Shown: positions 11,983 to 24,264 of the stretch, in pieces
How the letters are laid out: each line of letters starts with the position of its first letter
How positions within the stretch are numbered: position 1 is the first letter of the stretch
NCBI GenBank assembly: GCA_032871835.1
Contig: CM065297.1
Location: 28,157,598 to 28,221,597, forward strand
DNA from: Dipteronia dyeriana
Taxonomy: Eukaryota > Streptophyta > Magnoliopsida > Sapindales > Sapindaceae
DNA: 64,000 nucleotides
Direction of reading: 5' to 3'
Program-made: the position numbers and the translations under genes
Notes under the pieces: generated by a model
What the model saw: only the letters and a program-made list of their open reading frames with translations
Told to the model about the DNA's origin: nothing
Database searches by the model: none

Positions 11983-13797
11983 GGGTTATCATGATTTGAG
12001 TGCCTCTAGTTTACGTTTATCTGGATTTAGTCCACTAATTTTTGAAATTACTTAATTCAGTCTACTAGTTCTCTGGCAATACATAATCAACGTTTTTCCA
12101 TCCAATTTCGTTTATTTTATGTTGACTTCCGTTTGATCAAAGGGGCATTTTGGAAAATTCGTTTAATGCTTCTAGAAGCTTGTCTAGAACACGGGTAAAA
12201 ATGGTATTTAATAATATAAAAATTTAAAAAAATTAATATTACAAACAATTAAAATAAAATATAAAAAAATTTATATTATTAATTAATTTTTTTAAAAAAA
12301 TTAATATATATATTAAATGCATTTAAATTAATAAATTTAATTAAATAAAAAAATAAAATTTTTAAATTGATTAATATACATATATTAAATGATTTATATT
12401 AATAAATTAAATAAATTTATTTAAATAAATAAAAACAACTTAATTCCTCCTCTCTCCTTCACTCTGTATCACCGCCTCTCTCTCCCCGTCTCTCTCTCTT
12501 CCAAACCGTCATCTCTTTCTCAATTTCTCTTTGTCTCTTATCGCTCTCTCTCCCTCTCTTATTTTTTTTTTTGTTAATGCTTCAACTTAATTTAAGCTTG
12601 TGGTTATTTGGATGAGATGGTTTGGGTGGTGGTTGATGGAGGTAGAGAAGGGGGAGGCCGACGATAGTGTTTGGGTTTGAGTTTGTTTGGCTGTCGGTTG
12701 GGGTTGGATTTGGCAGTGTGGTGGTGGTATCGTGAACCCAGATCTGCACTAGGGGTGGGGGTGGTAAAGTGTGGTGGGTGGTTTGGCGATGTGGTAGTGG
12801 CTCTAGTGAACCCAGATCTGCATTAGGGGGTGGTGGAGGGTGGTGTGTGGCTGGTGAATTAGTGGTGTGTTGGCGGTGTGATGCGATTTGAATTCAAAAT
12901 TGATGGATCCAATTTTTTTTTTTCAATTTTTGTTGATGATAATTTAAAAAATTGATGTTCTAGGTTATATATGGAGTGATAGGCACTAGTTCGGTGTTGT
13001 TGATGATAATGAATGGTTGAATTTTTGTTGAGGATGATGATTCGGTGGTGAAAACAATTGAATGTTCTGGGTTCGGTGGGTTTTGGGTTCAACTTTAAAT
13101 TATTTTTTCTTGATTGAAGGTTGTTGATGATGATGAAGATGGAAGGTTAATGATGAATTGATGTTCTGGTGATGACGATCGATCATGATGGTGATGATCG
13201 ACGATGAACCCATATTGTTCTAGTTTTTTTCTTTTTCCTTTTCTTTTTCTAGTTTGAAGGTTGTTGATGATGAAGTTTGGTGTTGGGTGTTGAGTCTGGA
13301 AATTGTTACGAAATCTGTAACCAAATCTTTTTTTTTTAAATTTCACCATTTTTTTAATTTCGCCAAAATAATTAAATTTAAAATAATGGATTTGGAGATA
13401 GACAATTTGGATCTCCACCATATCCCATTTTTTAATTTAATTATTTTGATAATAATAGTTATATATATTGTGTTTCAATTATTAATTTTTTATTTAATAA
13501 TTATATTGTTTTTATTTAATATTTAATAATTAGTATTAATTAAATTCAAATTACCAAACTGTCTTTCATCAATTACCACCTAAGGGTATTTCAGTCATTA
13601 GAACAAGGGACTAAAGTGACTAATAATTAATACCTCCGAAGACTATTTCGGTCATCAAATACCTCTAAAAGGGTATTTCGGCCATTCTGTTTATTTTGAC
13701 TCAATTTCTAACGGAATGACTAAAATTAGTAATTCTAAAAATTAGTGGATCAAACCTAGATAAATGTAAACTAGAGGGATTAACATCTTAATATCCC
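11983..13797. mobile_element. Non-autonomous Mutator-like element, 1815 bp
   Basis: Long terminal inverted repeats of about 85 bp (11983-12068 and 13712-13797) share blocks such as cctctagtttac and tccactaattttt. They start with ggg at both outer ends. A perfect 9-bp direct repeat tttattttt flanks the element at 11974-11982 and 13798-13806. Nine-base duplications and long inverted repeats are typical of Mutator-like elements. The interior has a CT-rich tract (12445-12560), a duplicated segment containing gaacccagatctgca (about 12734 and 12809), and gat/gtt-rich low-complexity DNA. No transposase or clear captured gene was found. Confidence 0.88.
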
Positions 13798-13806
13798 TTT
13801 ATTTTT

Positions 13807-14185
13807 AAATTTTTAGATATGGGTGTACTAATTAGTTTTATGGATGGTAATATCCATACCCATTTAATATTTAATATTTGTATGGATTTAAACTATCTAT
13901 TTTATATTTATATGATCTTAAATTTAAATTATTAATAATAAACTTCAAAACTTCTTAAAATTTTAATTTTAATAAATTAATAAACAATCAAATATAGTAA
14001 GGGTATCAATACATCTCCTAACAGCTTAAAAAAATAACAATACATCTTCACATATATATAACAAAATGAATTATTTTGGTATGTAAACTTTTTAATAATT
14101 AATTTATAAAACAAGAAAAAAGAATGGTGACTGAAAACTAAAAACTGAAAACTGAATAACATGTTTGATTTTTTTCACTGAAAAC

Positions 14186-14247
<62 letters not shown>

Positions 14248-14777
14248 AAAAGATAGTCATAGATATCAATAATTTTTTTTAAAACATAGTTGTATATATA
14301 AGATAATTCCATATTGAAAATCTATTGATCCCTTATACTATGCCGTTCTACATCATCCCTTTCATAAGAATTCAATATTCGAGATATTTCCAAAAGTAAA
14401 TTGGACCATCATTATAAGAAGATTTGATTTTAAAATTATATATGATATTTTTAATATACAAATTGGATTTGTTAATAATTTAAGGGGGTTTACAAATAAA
14501 ATGTATTAAAATGAATATATGTATTTTAATAAGGGTACTATTAGCATAAAGATGGATGCTTATAGTAATATTTATTTTTTAAATTGCAGATATGTGTGTA
14601 CTTATAAAAATAGGTGTATTAATTTATTTTATGGGTGACAATATCCGCATCCATTTAATATATGTATTGTATTAAACTATCAATCTACTATTTACATGAT
14701 CTTATTTTACAAGACTTATAAATCTAGAGATTTTCCCTTTAACATTCTAATTTTACCTTTACATATTCATTTTCTAA
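13807..14777. repeat. AT-rich repeat region with a second, uninterrupted copy of the split repeat
   Basis: 13807-13925 continues the repeat interrupted by the Mutator-like element. 14465-14705 is a diverged full copy, reading atatttattttttaaattgcag where the other copy is split. An (AT)n run lies at 14189-14244. A stretch near 14310-14390 (cttatactatgccgttctacatcatcc) recurs in diverged form near 16350-16430. No gene was seen. Confidence 0.65.
14189..14244. repeat. (AT)n microsatellite, about 28 repeats
   Basis: Uninterrupted alternating at run. Confidence 0.95.
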
Positions 14778-15127
14778 GGGCATCTCCAATAGCCTTCCTT
14801 GAAGACATCCTTAGCTTAATTAAGGGAGTAAATGTATTTTTATATCTCCAGCAATTCCTTAAATGGCTCCCTTAATTGTATTCTGGTAGAGTTCACTTCT
14901 TTAATTAAGGGGTGTTTTCAGACCCCTTAAAGTGTGCTCCACTAATTAAGAATATTAAATGGCCAAACAATATCAAATATTTATCAAATACAATATCTAA
15001 CATTTAAATAATAATAATAAATTATTAAAGGGAGTATTGTTGGGGCACATACCCCCTTAATGGTCCATTGCAATAACATACACCCTTAAATAAGAGAGTC
15101 TCCAAAGGGAGACCGTTCGAGATGCTC
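14778..15127. mobile_element. Tourist-like MITE (PIF/Harbinger type), 350 bp
   Basis: Terminal inverted repeats gggcatctccaatag (left) and gagcatctcgaacgg (right, reverse complement) are flanked by TAA on both sides (14775-14777, 15128-15130). A three-base TWA duplication and a gggcatctcc terminus are typical of Tourist-like MITEs. It carries no coding sequence. Confidence 0.82.
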
Positions 15128-15209
15128 TAAAGACCTTCCATCCTAAAAACTTAAATTAAAAAAAAAAATTAAAGACAATCCATTTTATTTTAAAATGACC
15201 CTTTTTATC

Positions 15210-15524
15210 TTCTAACACTTATCTGTTGTGGTTGGCCTTGTTAATGACATAAATCGCCATGAGTCTGAAATTGACCTGGTTATTGATGAAATCTACCGTC
15301 TGATGCAATGGTTACCCGAGTGTAGTTTAAATTTTGTCTCTAAAAAAGCTACTTTTGCAGCCCATAACTATACACAGTTTCTCTAGTGACTCTCTACTAA
15401 CGATGATCATTTTTTACTAAAGGATTTCCCTCGTTACATCCTGAAGTTCATACTTATGGATGCCCTTGTTGTACTTGATTTTTGTTTTATAAAGCTTTTC
15501 CATGTAAAAAAAAAAAAAAAAAAA
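15210..15524 (+). mobile_element. 5'-truncated LINE (L1-type) 3' end with poly(A)
   Basis: The frame 15225-15386 encodes 53 residues ending in a stop, including VIDEIYRLMQWLPECSLNF, which resembles the C-terminal plant RNase H domain found in LINEs and related proteins. It is followed by a 3' untranslated stretch ending in ataaagcttttccatgt and a run of about 19 A (15506-15524). Truncated 5' end plus poly(A) is the usual form of a LINE insertion. Target duplications were not found. A processed pseudogene is an alternative. Confidence 0.6.
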
Positions 15525-17284
15525 CTCCTTTTCTGAAAACATTTAATTCTAAAACCCTAAATTTTAAAAATATTACATTCCATTGTAATAAAATTGTTAT
15601 TAATTATTAATACGGTCAGGCCGTCAGGCCGTCAGGGTATATCAATTCAAATTTCTGACCCTAACCCTTAAGTAATAATGTATTTAGTCTAGTCGTCTCC
15701 CCCTTTTTTCATGTTCTATTTTTCTATTGTATATACGTATTCAAGATGGATAAAAAAAAATCCTTATAACGATTCATTTGTAGCATTTTGCTTTTAGAAT
15801 TGAATTCGTAAGTTTAACATTTTTTTAATTTATAACTATGTTTTCAATTGTAGAGTTTCATTTTTTATTTATGAATTATATTTTTCACTCACATTTTTGT
15901 TTTAATTGTAGATGAGAACAATTGATTTTAGAAATAATTTCGGAACATAAAAACTAAACCGGTCTATGACGAAAAATAGAGATACAATGAGTTTGACATG
16001 TTTATTTTTCAATTTGAAAAAGAAACCGGTCTACTATGATTGAAATAATAATTTCAGAAATGAATCATATACCAAAATAATATACAATCAAATATTATTT
16101 TAACACCTCATACTGTCATACGGTTCAAACATGAGAATAATAAATTTAAATATAATAGTTAAAGTATCCTTGGCATGTATTTATCACACCGATTTGTAAT
16201 AAAATGGATTGATATCTAATATGAGTGTCGAGATAAAATGGATTAATATCATAAAGAGTAAATTATTGCTTTACTTTTTTTATCTTTCTGTTATATCTGG
16301 TTATGAACTCTGTCAATAAATAAAATAATTTTCGTTGTATATAAAAAAAATTCTAGATTGAAAATCTTTTAACCCCTTATTCAATCCCGTTCTATATCAT
16401 CCATTTGAACTATCATTACGCGAGGATTGGTTCAAAAAAATAAACTTACTAATCATCTTAACGAGTTTATTTTTTTTTTCCCCAAATTATGACTATAACA
16501 AAATCAAAAAAAAAAACTTAGAATCATCCATATTAAAAAAAGATCTAAAAATTCTTAACACCTATATATCCATATTTCTCACAAAATAATATGCAAAAAA
16601 TCACCGTATTTTTTTTAATGGAGTTACATCATTCAGACTACCAAACCTCCATTCCTATTCAAGTATACGCAACACCACTGTAAATGCACCTATGTAAAAA
16701 ACAGTTGGCTGCTTGCCTGCTTCCTCTTTCTTTCTGAGTTCCTCTGCCTTTCTAGCCAATTGATTTGTCTTTCTGGCTAACTCTTATTTCTCCTTCATTA
16801 GTTTGGGTTCTTCTTCTCTTGCCACTTTAGAGTGTCAAAATTTAGAAATTTAGAGGGTTCCATAAACATCCCAATTCATCACTTAATCAAAAAACCAACA
16901 AAAGCAAAAACAATATGAAAAATATTCAACTAAACAAATTTAATCTTTATATATAAACAACTGAAATTGAGGAATTAAAATCGAGGAATTGATATCAATA
17001 AGACAACTCAAATGTATAATTTTGAACTATGATCTTGTAACTCCAAAAGCAACCCCATCATAAGCATAAAGGTTCGGATTCCCAGTCAAAGCAATACTCA
17101 ATCTCTAAAGGATACCAACTAGGAAAACAAGAATTCTAGAGCTCAAAAAACAATGTATGCAAAATCACAAAAACACTCATCATTCTTAATATTAAATATT
17201 GTATATCAGTAAGTATCAACCTATATCAATCATCAAGTTTTTCAATTGAAACTCCAGATTGAATTTCACTATATCTCTATATCT
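15525..17284. other. AT-rich intergenic DNA with weak decayed coding fragment
   Basis: Mostly AT-rich. On the minus strand at about 16690-16830 a short stretch reads like a charged helix (LARKAEELRKKEEAG) followed by a hydrophobic run, and at about 17035-17100 another short coding-like stretch is present. Both are broken by stops. I do not recognise the parent gene. Confidence 0.35.
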
Positions 17285-17375
17285 ACCAGTGTTCTAGTAA
17301 ACGCTAGGAGCTAGGCGCTAGGCGCTAGGCGCTAGTCGGGCGGAGACCCAGCACCTAGCGCCTAGGCCGATTAGT
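17285..17375. repeat. GC-rich ctaggcg repeat cluster
   Basis: Tandem gctaggc / gcgctaggc motifs stand out in AT-rich DNA. The edge (gttctagtaaacgctagg) resembles the reverse complement of 32015-32040 (gttcaagtaaacgttagg). These are probably ends of the same unclassified transposon family. Confidence 0.4.
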
Positions 17376-18806
17376 CTGCAATTAATCGGGGATTAATCCG
17401 AAAACACAATTACAAACAAATTCCAATTATCAAATGACAAATCCAAAGAAAATTCTTTCCAAATTCACAATTCATAAACCCTATACAACTATAGAACATA
17501 CATAAAATAGAAATTTTAAAAGACCAAATCTAAGGCATCATCAGCTTTTACAAATGAAATGTAAAAAATATGTTTTTGCTTCACTTTCTATGACTACTTT
17601 ATAAAATAAAAAATGAAAAATAATGATGCTTATGAGAGAAGCAGTGGCTCCCTTAAAGCATGGCAAAATAATGATAGTACTTTAATTCCTTACAAGGCTA
17701 CAGCAGGCAAAAGGCACAAGAGGCAAAAAGCCTACAATAGAACCAGAAATTAAAGCAAACATGCACGACAGTAGGCGCAACACACCAGTACAACAGAATC
17801 CCACGGTTTCCATGTCCCATGTTTTAGCCTTTAGGATTTAAGAGCATGTCCTTTTAGTCTTTTACTAATTCATTTTGTGATGACTTTTTTTTATGATTTG
17901 CAAACAAAAATAGTTGTTAAAAGAAAGAAAAGTTGTTTAATCTGTTTTGATGGAACAAACATCAAACAACAAAAACAACAATCGTTTTATGCTTTTAGCA
18001 AGCAAAATATAATAACTTTTCAAAACAAAAAAAGAAAACTCGTAAATTACAAATAATTTGGATGGGAGGAGGCTAAGAGATAGAAGAAGAGAGTGTTCAA
18101 CAGAACATTCACTGTGTAACATTCAAGAATATGAAATATTTGAATCTCATCCACTTTTCTCTCTAATAAGGATATGTTGTATCCACAATTCATCATTAAA
18201 ATTTGGCTAAACAAATCAAACATTTCATACTTTAGTATCATCAGAAAGTCAGAAACAAGTAAGATAGTTCATAACCAAACACAACAGGCGATCAATTGAC
18301 CCAACTCAAAAACCTGAAGCAAGTCTTTACCAACCACTTCTGATATTCAACTTGACAGCCTAATGTACGGACGAATTGTTGGATTTCAAAGTTCAAACAA
18401 CAACTTCAGAATCAGATAATTCGACGATCCTAGTATCCCCTCACTTAAATGGAAATCAGATGTCAAAATGCATTTGATCAGTTAACAACAGAAATTAAAA
18501 AAATCCAACATTAGAAATTCAAAACCCAACATCTTACAAACCTAAACCAATTGTTCCCTAGAATGATTCATTAATAATTAATCCTGTATATACTATATAT
18601 ATATATATTCAAAATCTAACAGTAGAAATTTTCTAATTACTGTAATTCAAACCAATTAAAGCTTCAAAATCTAAATTTCTAATTTTGAATCCACAAGGAA
18701 CAACCGAACAACAAAACCCACCAAAACTCCTGCACAAAATACCCAACAAAACCCAAAAACAGAGGATTTGTATAGATACATGAAAACAAAAGAGATGATA
18801 ACATAT
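17376..18806. other. AT-rich intergenic DNA, no gene recognised
   Basis: Small ORFs on the minus strand have no recognisable motif and AT-driven composition. Confidence 0.5.
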
Positions 18807-18881
18807 CTGTGAACTGGCGACGGCGGCGACGGAAGACAAAAGCTTTCGGTATCTCAGCGACCGAATGGTGGCAAGCGACAT
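18807..18881 (-). pseudogene. Orphan first-exon-like fragment with mitochondrial-presequence character
   Basis: Twenty-five codons (MSLATIRSLRYRKLLSSVAA...) form an Arg/Ser/Leu-rich, acid-free N-terminus like a mitochondrial targeting peptide. They end in TCACAG followed by ATATGT, which looks like an exon end whose donor GT is now AT. The DNA downstream on the minus strand is T-rich and intron-like, and no second exon was recognised. GC content is well above that of the surroundings. It may be a captured or left-over gene end. Parent gene unknown. Confidence 0.35.
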
Positions 18882-18889
18882 GAATCTTC

Positions 18890-20384
18890 TTTGGTCGACA
18901 TGAACTGATGAAAACGAGGTCGTTTTTCAAAAAAAAAAAGGTTAGGAGGTGTCAAAGCCGTTGACCGCCGCTTAGCTGACTTGCCGATTAGTCGGTGACC
19001 GTAGAATGAGGGCGATTTCAGCCTTTTTACCACGGCAACCCAGTGCCTAACTGAATCGCGCCGATGGCAGTATCAGATCGGTGTAGTGATTCGGCTTGAG
19101 CGGGATCGAGAGAGACAGGGAAGCCGTGGTAGATGAAGGAAACAGATTGTACTATTGAAGCCTGTATGTGTACCAGATTGAAGATGAAGCTTTGATCTGG
19201 TAGAGGTGAAATGTGTGGAGATATTAGAAGAGAACAGAAGAAAGCTTTCAATGAGAGAAGAGAGAGGAATTTTAATGCGTTTGATCAACAACTGGCTCAA
19301 AAAGTTGCCTATTTTAGTGATTTTCAAAGTATCTCAATTTTTTAGCCGTTGGATGAACCTTTTTCATCATCCAATGGTTGTAACTAATTGTTGAAATGCA
19401 TGGTATGATACCCATACATATTCCTGCGTATTGTAGCCAGCCCCCTCTTTTATGCTTATAAGTTGTAAAGTCAACTTCCTTTTCGATTTCAAACTCTTTA
19501 CTCCTCACACGTCGCGTCTCAAATGGGAAGTTGGACTCTTGACTTTTTAAAAAAAAAAATCTAACCGAACGATTCGAAGAATATTCATAAGACAAGATGA
19601 CGAGTGATTTGAATAATTTCTGTTCTCAAAATAGTGAAACTGAAACCCTCACCCATGATATGTATAGATCTAAAAGTGAATGTGCAAATAACTTGATAAT
19701 CAGTTTAAATACAAATATCAAATATATAAGTCTTTTAATTCTTTGTTAATTTAATTAGCTTATTATCACTACTTCATGCTACCCACCATATGCATGCTCT
19801 ACCATCCACCAAGGAGTCAACTTTTTCTATTAATTTTTTTCATTGTGTTTGTTAAAGGCTTAAAGCACTTCTTGGACCACCACCACCTATGGTTCTAGAA
19901 ACAAACAATAAGCTGAAGAATGATGTAAGGTGTTTACTGATGAGGAATATACTTTCTTTGTACTTGTTAATACAGCATTAATATATGGTGTTGGAGTCTT
20001 GGAGATTCATAAAAGGAGAGATTTATAAAGATTTACACATTTGTTTTACTAAATGTAGGCTGAAATGAGATTCCCGATCAATTCATAAATATACATATAT
20101 TACACGCAAGTGGTTCATTTGTTTTCTTTAGAGTATTTGTAAGGTCGAAACGGTTGTTGGTACGTTGAATGGAGAATTCGGCAACTACTAACTAAACTGT
20201 AGATGCATAATATATGATTAGTGGTTGGCATTTCATCCAACACAAAGCCAACATTGATTCCCAATTGACCATTATAATCCATGTTAAGTAAGTGAGTGCA
20301 TCAATTTCAATGGATTTTATGTCATATTACAATCACATTTGTGAATATTTTGACACTTCAATTGCGATTTTCGTATCACGCCCA
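18890..20384. other. Intergenic DNA without a supported gene
   Basis: A moderately GC-rich patch (about 18950-19250) carries short minus-strand ORFs without recognisable domains. The rest is AT-rich. Confidence 0.45.
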
Positions 20385-22815
20385 AGCAGAGAGCTGAAAA
20401 TCGATAGATATACCGAAATATCCACCGATATATCCATATTTTGAAGGGACCGATATCGAAACAGATAAATATCCAATGTCCTGTAGAATATCCGTCAATT
20501 TCGAAATATCAGTAAAAAAAATCCGATATTCCCGAAATATCCTAATATTTCTGAAATTTTACGAATTTCATCCCGAAAGTCCATGGATATTTTACATATT
20601 ATTAAAATATATATTTTTAATCTTAAACAATTAAATTGTTGTTAAAATAATTTATATTGAAAGTTATTAAATTGTTTTAAAAGAAGCATTAACATATTTA
20701 TAAAAATTTCTAATATAATAGTTAATAGTAAAGTTATTAAGGACTTGAAGTAAAATTGGACAAAGAATCAAAGAGTGGACGTGTAAAATATATAAAACTT
20801 TTTTAAAGCAATAAAAAAAATGTTCGTGACTCAAATGTGTAAATCTAATTCCAAATAATATTAAATGTGTACAATCAATTTATAAATATGTAGAATTGGT
20901 TTTATTTTTGTAACTTTGTGCCGACATTCCAAATAAAGGAATCTCAAAAGTGTTTGTACAAAACGTGTAAAAATCCATAATTGTTTCTATCGCAAATGAG
21001 GGAGGTTTGTAAAGGGGAGATAGTGCGACCTGGTGCAACTCGATTTGCGACCAATCATATTGCTCTTGATAGTCTTTTGAAAAAAAAAGAGGCAAATTTG
21101 AAACAATTATTTATCATTGATGCATGAGCTTCAAATCGATTGAGTCGAACAGAAAATGGAAAACGAATAGAACGATGTATTTTAGATTTAGAGTTTTGGG
21201 ATAATGTGACTTCTGTAGTTAAAATATATGAGCCAATGTACTATGTTATGAGATTGGTTGATACAGAAGTTGTACCTATCATGTATATTTAATGTGTGTG
21301 ATGAAAGATGCAATAAAACAAACAAAGATGGAGTAAATAGGTTCTAAACATTATATCATCATCATCTTCTGCATGTGAAAGAAATTGGTCCACATTTGTT
21401 TAATACACACAAAATAAAGGAACCGTCTTGCATATTCTAAGCTTGAACAACTTGTTTGTTGTTATTACAATATGAAGTTGAAACTTAAAGATATGACAGC
21501 CGAAAAAGATAAAGTAAATGAAACTAATTTTATAGATCTACTTCAAGTAGCCACTGAAGCAGGAGACGATAATGAGAATCCTATTTTTTATTAGGTTAGA
21601 CCTACCTCCGTGGATGATGATGAGGGAAATCATGATCCACATATTGTTTCTCACGCTCGAAACATGTGAATAGATGTTGAACAAGTGATTAGAGAAAAAG
21701 TTGGTGTAGATCGTGGAGTTATTGTTTCTAGCTCTTCTGATGACCAACATACATCTGATGGAAATAGTGGAGGAAAAGATGATGGAGATGATAGGGATGG
21801 TAGGGATGAGGTAAGAGGTTGGGATTCTGGTGCAGAAGGTTGGAATGTTGGTGCAACGGGTTGGTTCGTGCCGGAGGTTGGGATGCTAGTGCAACATGTT
21901 AGAATGCTAGTGCGGCAGGTTGGGATGCTCATGCAGGTAATTTTGATCAAAATCATGGTGGACAACATAGAGGAACAAGTCAAATTGATGAAGATTCTTT
22001 GACTATTACTCTCTCCTCAATGAGTATAGACACGGAAAACAATTCTTTGTGTGATTCGCAGACAAGGTCAGGTTCTCATGTACCATATTATGGTAGTTAT
22101 GGTGGTTGCAATATATTTGATTATCCTTATTCACAAATGCCATATGCAATACCTATGCATGCAGATCAACAATATCCATCAAGTTGGGCAAATACAAACT
22201 ATCCAATTCATGGATCAGTTTGAAGAGATCAAGCAAAATACATGTGGCATATTAATAACTACCTTGAAAACTATACAAACATGTTTTCCTGAGAAAATTA
22301 TTGTTCGAATCAAGATAGAATATATTTTATGTATTCGAACCAGCAAGGAATTCTTTTTTGTTTTAAATTTCAGACTTGCAATGTATTATTATGTATGAAT
22401 TATGATTTATGATAGAATCTTGGAAGTATGGAACTATATATATATTAATGATAATTCCGTTTATTAAATATTTAATCTCTTTATATTGTATATAATATTG
22501 TAAAAGTGAAACAAAATATTATTCTATTAAATACTCAATTTTAAAAATTAAATACAGACTATATCTATGTTATTGCTTATAATAAACTAATAACTATGCT
22601 AATTTATCGTTGAAATATGATTCATTTGATTTATAATTACTTGTTTAAGTTTGCCCTAAAATTTCACCAAAAAAAAAAATCTAACTTTAGAGGTAAAAAA
22701 CCATCATTTTTTTTTCATTTTTGACAAAATATCCACCGATATCGATAATATCCCCGATATATCTATAAATTTAGAAACCCGATATAGATACCAATACCGA
22801 TATTTTGTTCCTTAC
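20385..22815 (+). mobile_element. Decayed hAT-type transposon
   Basis: Both ends are packed with gatatcc/ccgatat and aaatatc motifs in opposite orientation (20400-20590 and 22725-22800), the subterminal pattern of plant hAT elements. A decayed hAT transposase lies between them. Candidate 8-base duplications (cgcccaag left, catccaag right) agree at 6 of 8 positions, so exact ends are uncertain. Confidence 0.7.
20985..22225 (+). pseudogene. hAT transposase remnant
   Basis: Around 20995-21290 one frame reads IVRPGATRFATNHIALDSLL and later RLSRTENGKRIE and FWDNVTSVVKIYEPMYYV, typical of plant hAT transposases. At 21364-21600 it continues with SSACERNWSTF and LEQLVCCYYNMKLKL, the hAT C-terminal dimerisation domain. 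21650-22225 is a low-complexity tail rich in D, G and W, then Y and S. Several in-frame stops (for example near 21120 and 21595) and frameshifts prevent function. The N-terminal BED zinc-finger region is not recognisable. Confidence 0.78.
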
Positions 22816-23663
22816 ATCCAAGATCATATATTCAATAAATGTGGAGCATTATGTCCCCTCACATGTAGTTGTAGTTGTACTTAGTTGTCATATCATTGAT
22901 TTTCATTTTCTTATTGGATTCTCCTTCTATGTACTCGACTCAAATAAAAATTATATGTTTTCTTAAATTTTATCTTTGTAACTTCTTCTTTTTTTTTTTA
23001 AGAATTTATTTTTATAAAAAAGTAAATAACTCGAACCAAAATCTCATTAATATGAAATGAATCGCTTATCATTTTACCGCATTAACTTCCATCTCTACAA
23101 AAAGGGTTTAGCTACTATATGTTGTTTAAATTTCTAGTCTCTTGATTTCAATCATGTATAAAAATTAATAATTTGAAAACTAAAAAAACTTAATATAAAA
23201 ATAATCTAACTCTCTCATACATAGTTGTCCATTAACAATACCCGTATTATAGCTAATCCCTTCTAAAAATGCATGTTAAAAAAATCCAAAAAAAATAATA
23301 AATTAAGCGTTTAAGTGTTTCACTATATCAATATACAATATTTTATGTTATAAAATAATAAAATATAACATATTCACTTTTAGTAAAATAGTTGTATATT
23401 TTATCCATCGACTTTTATGATAAAGGTTTACGTTCAACATTTACTCAATAAATCTCAAAATATGAGATTGATATTGTCAAGTCCCATCAAACCCATACTC
23501 ACATCTGTGTCAAATTTCAAAAACTAATAAACATAAATTTGTATATAGCCTTTCAATTATTAATATAAGCTTTAACAAAAGAAAAACACTACAAAAACAA
23601 TTTAATTTTCAAAAGTTTAGTGGTCTAAAACTATTGATTAGTGAGAGTAAAGAAAGACAATAT
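22816..23663. other. AT-rich upstream region of the SAUR gene
   Basis: No coding region was seen. It contains A/T tracts. A TGTCTC-type auxin element was not identified by eye. Confidence 0.5.
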
Positions 23664-23676
23664 TATAATTTATAAG
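23664..23676 (+). promoter_or_regulatory. Candidate TATA box of the SAUR gene
   Basis: tataatttataag lies about 200 bp before the start codon, implying a 5' leader of roughly 170 bases. Many AT-rich alternatives exist nearby. Confidence 0.35.
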
Positions 23677-23877
23677 ATAGAAACAAACAATTATCACAAA
23701 CGATAGATAGATTCCCAAATCAATTATTGGTTAGTGAGTAGAAGACCCGTTCAATCTCTACTTCTTTCACTCTCTCTTAAACCCCCCTATGCAAATCCTC
23801 TTCTCTCAATCTCTCTCACGACCCACCAAGCAAGCAAGCAATACTCATCAATCATCATTAATCCAAACTCCAAAAAC

Positions 23878-24264
23878 ATGGTAGGAAAAAAGATGGTTTC
23901 ATTCAAGAAACTAGCCAAGAAAGTGAAGGGTGCAACAAGTGATCAGAACAAGAAATCTCAAGCAAGAGAATGTCTTCTCAGTGAATTAGATGATGGGTCG
24001 TCGTCTCCGGCCAAAACCCCAACTGGGTTCTGTGCCATTTACGTAGGCGAGGAGCGAGAGAGGTTCGTGGTCCCAACTGGGTTCCTTTCTCATCCACTCT
24101 TCAAGATGTTGTTGGACAAGTCTTATAATGAGTTCGGGTTTCAACAACGGAGTGGGCTTGTGGTTCCATGTAGTGTCTCCGCTTTTCAAGAGATTGTAAA
24201 CGCTGTTGAATGCAGCAATAGGAGGTTTGAATTTGGAAATCTTGTTGAGGAACTAATTAATTAG
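23878..24264 (+). CDS. SAUR family protein (small auxin-up RNA), 128 aa
   Basis: This is an intronless gene, as is usual for SAURs. A basic N-terminus (KKMVSFKKLAKKVKG) is followed by the conserved SAUR core from about residue 45. Visible core motifs are GFCAIYVGEERERFVVP, LSHPLFKMLLDKSYNEFGF and a VPCSVSAFQEIV end. Length is normal for the family. The first in-frame ATG of the open frame is at 23734, but the upstream part (RPVQSLLLSLSLK...) is not SAUR-like, and the ATG at 23878 gives the canonical start. SAURs are auxin-responsive. Many bind and inhibit PP2C.D phosphatases, which promotes plasma-membrane proton pumping and cell expansion. That role is inferred from the family. The reading frame is intact, and it is the only convincing host gene here. 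Confidence 0.92.
   Translation: MVGKKMVSFKKLAKKVKGATSDQNKKSQARECLLSELDDGSSSPAKTPTGFCAIYVGEERERFVVPTGFLSHPLFKMLLDKSYNEFGFQQRSGLVVPCSVSAFQEIVNAVECSNRRFEFGNLVEELIN

Noticed and set aside
12859..13526. ORFs within the Mutator-like element as a captured gene.
   Set aside because: Low-complexity His/Asn/Ile-rich translations without any domain; composition mirrors gat/ttt-rich DNA.
19027..19595. Overlapping minus-strand ORFs near 19.0-19.6 kb as a host gene.
   Set aside because: No recognisable domain, no splice structure that could be supported, and several competing frames.
23734..23877. Longer SAUR protein starting at the upstream ATG (176 aa).
   Set aside because: The extra 48 residues look like a translated 5' leader (CT-rich), and the SAUR-typical basic N-terminus starts at 23878.
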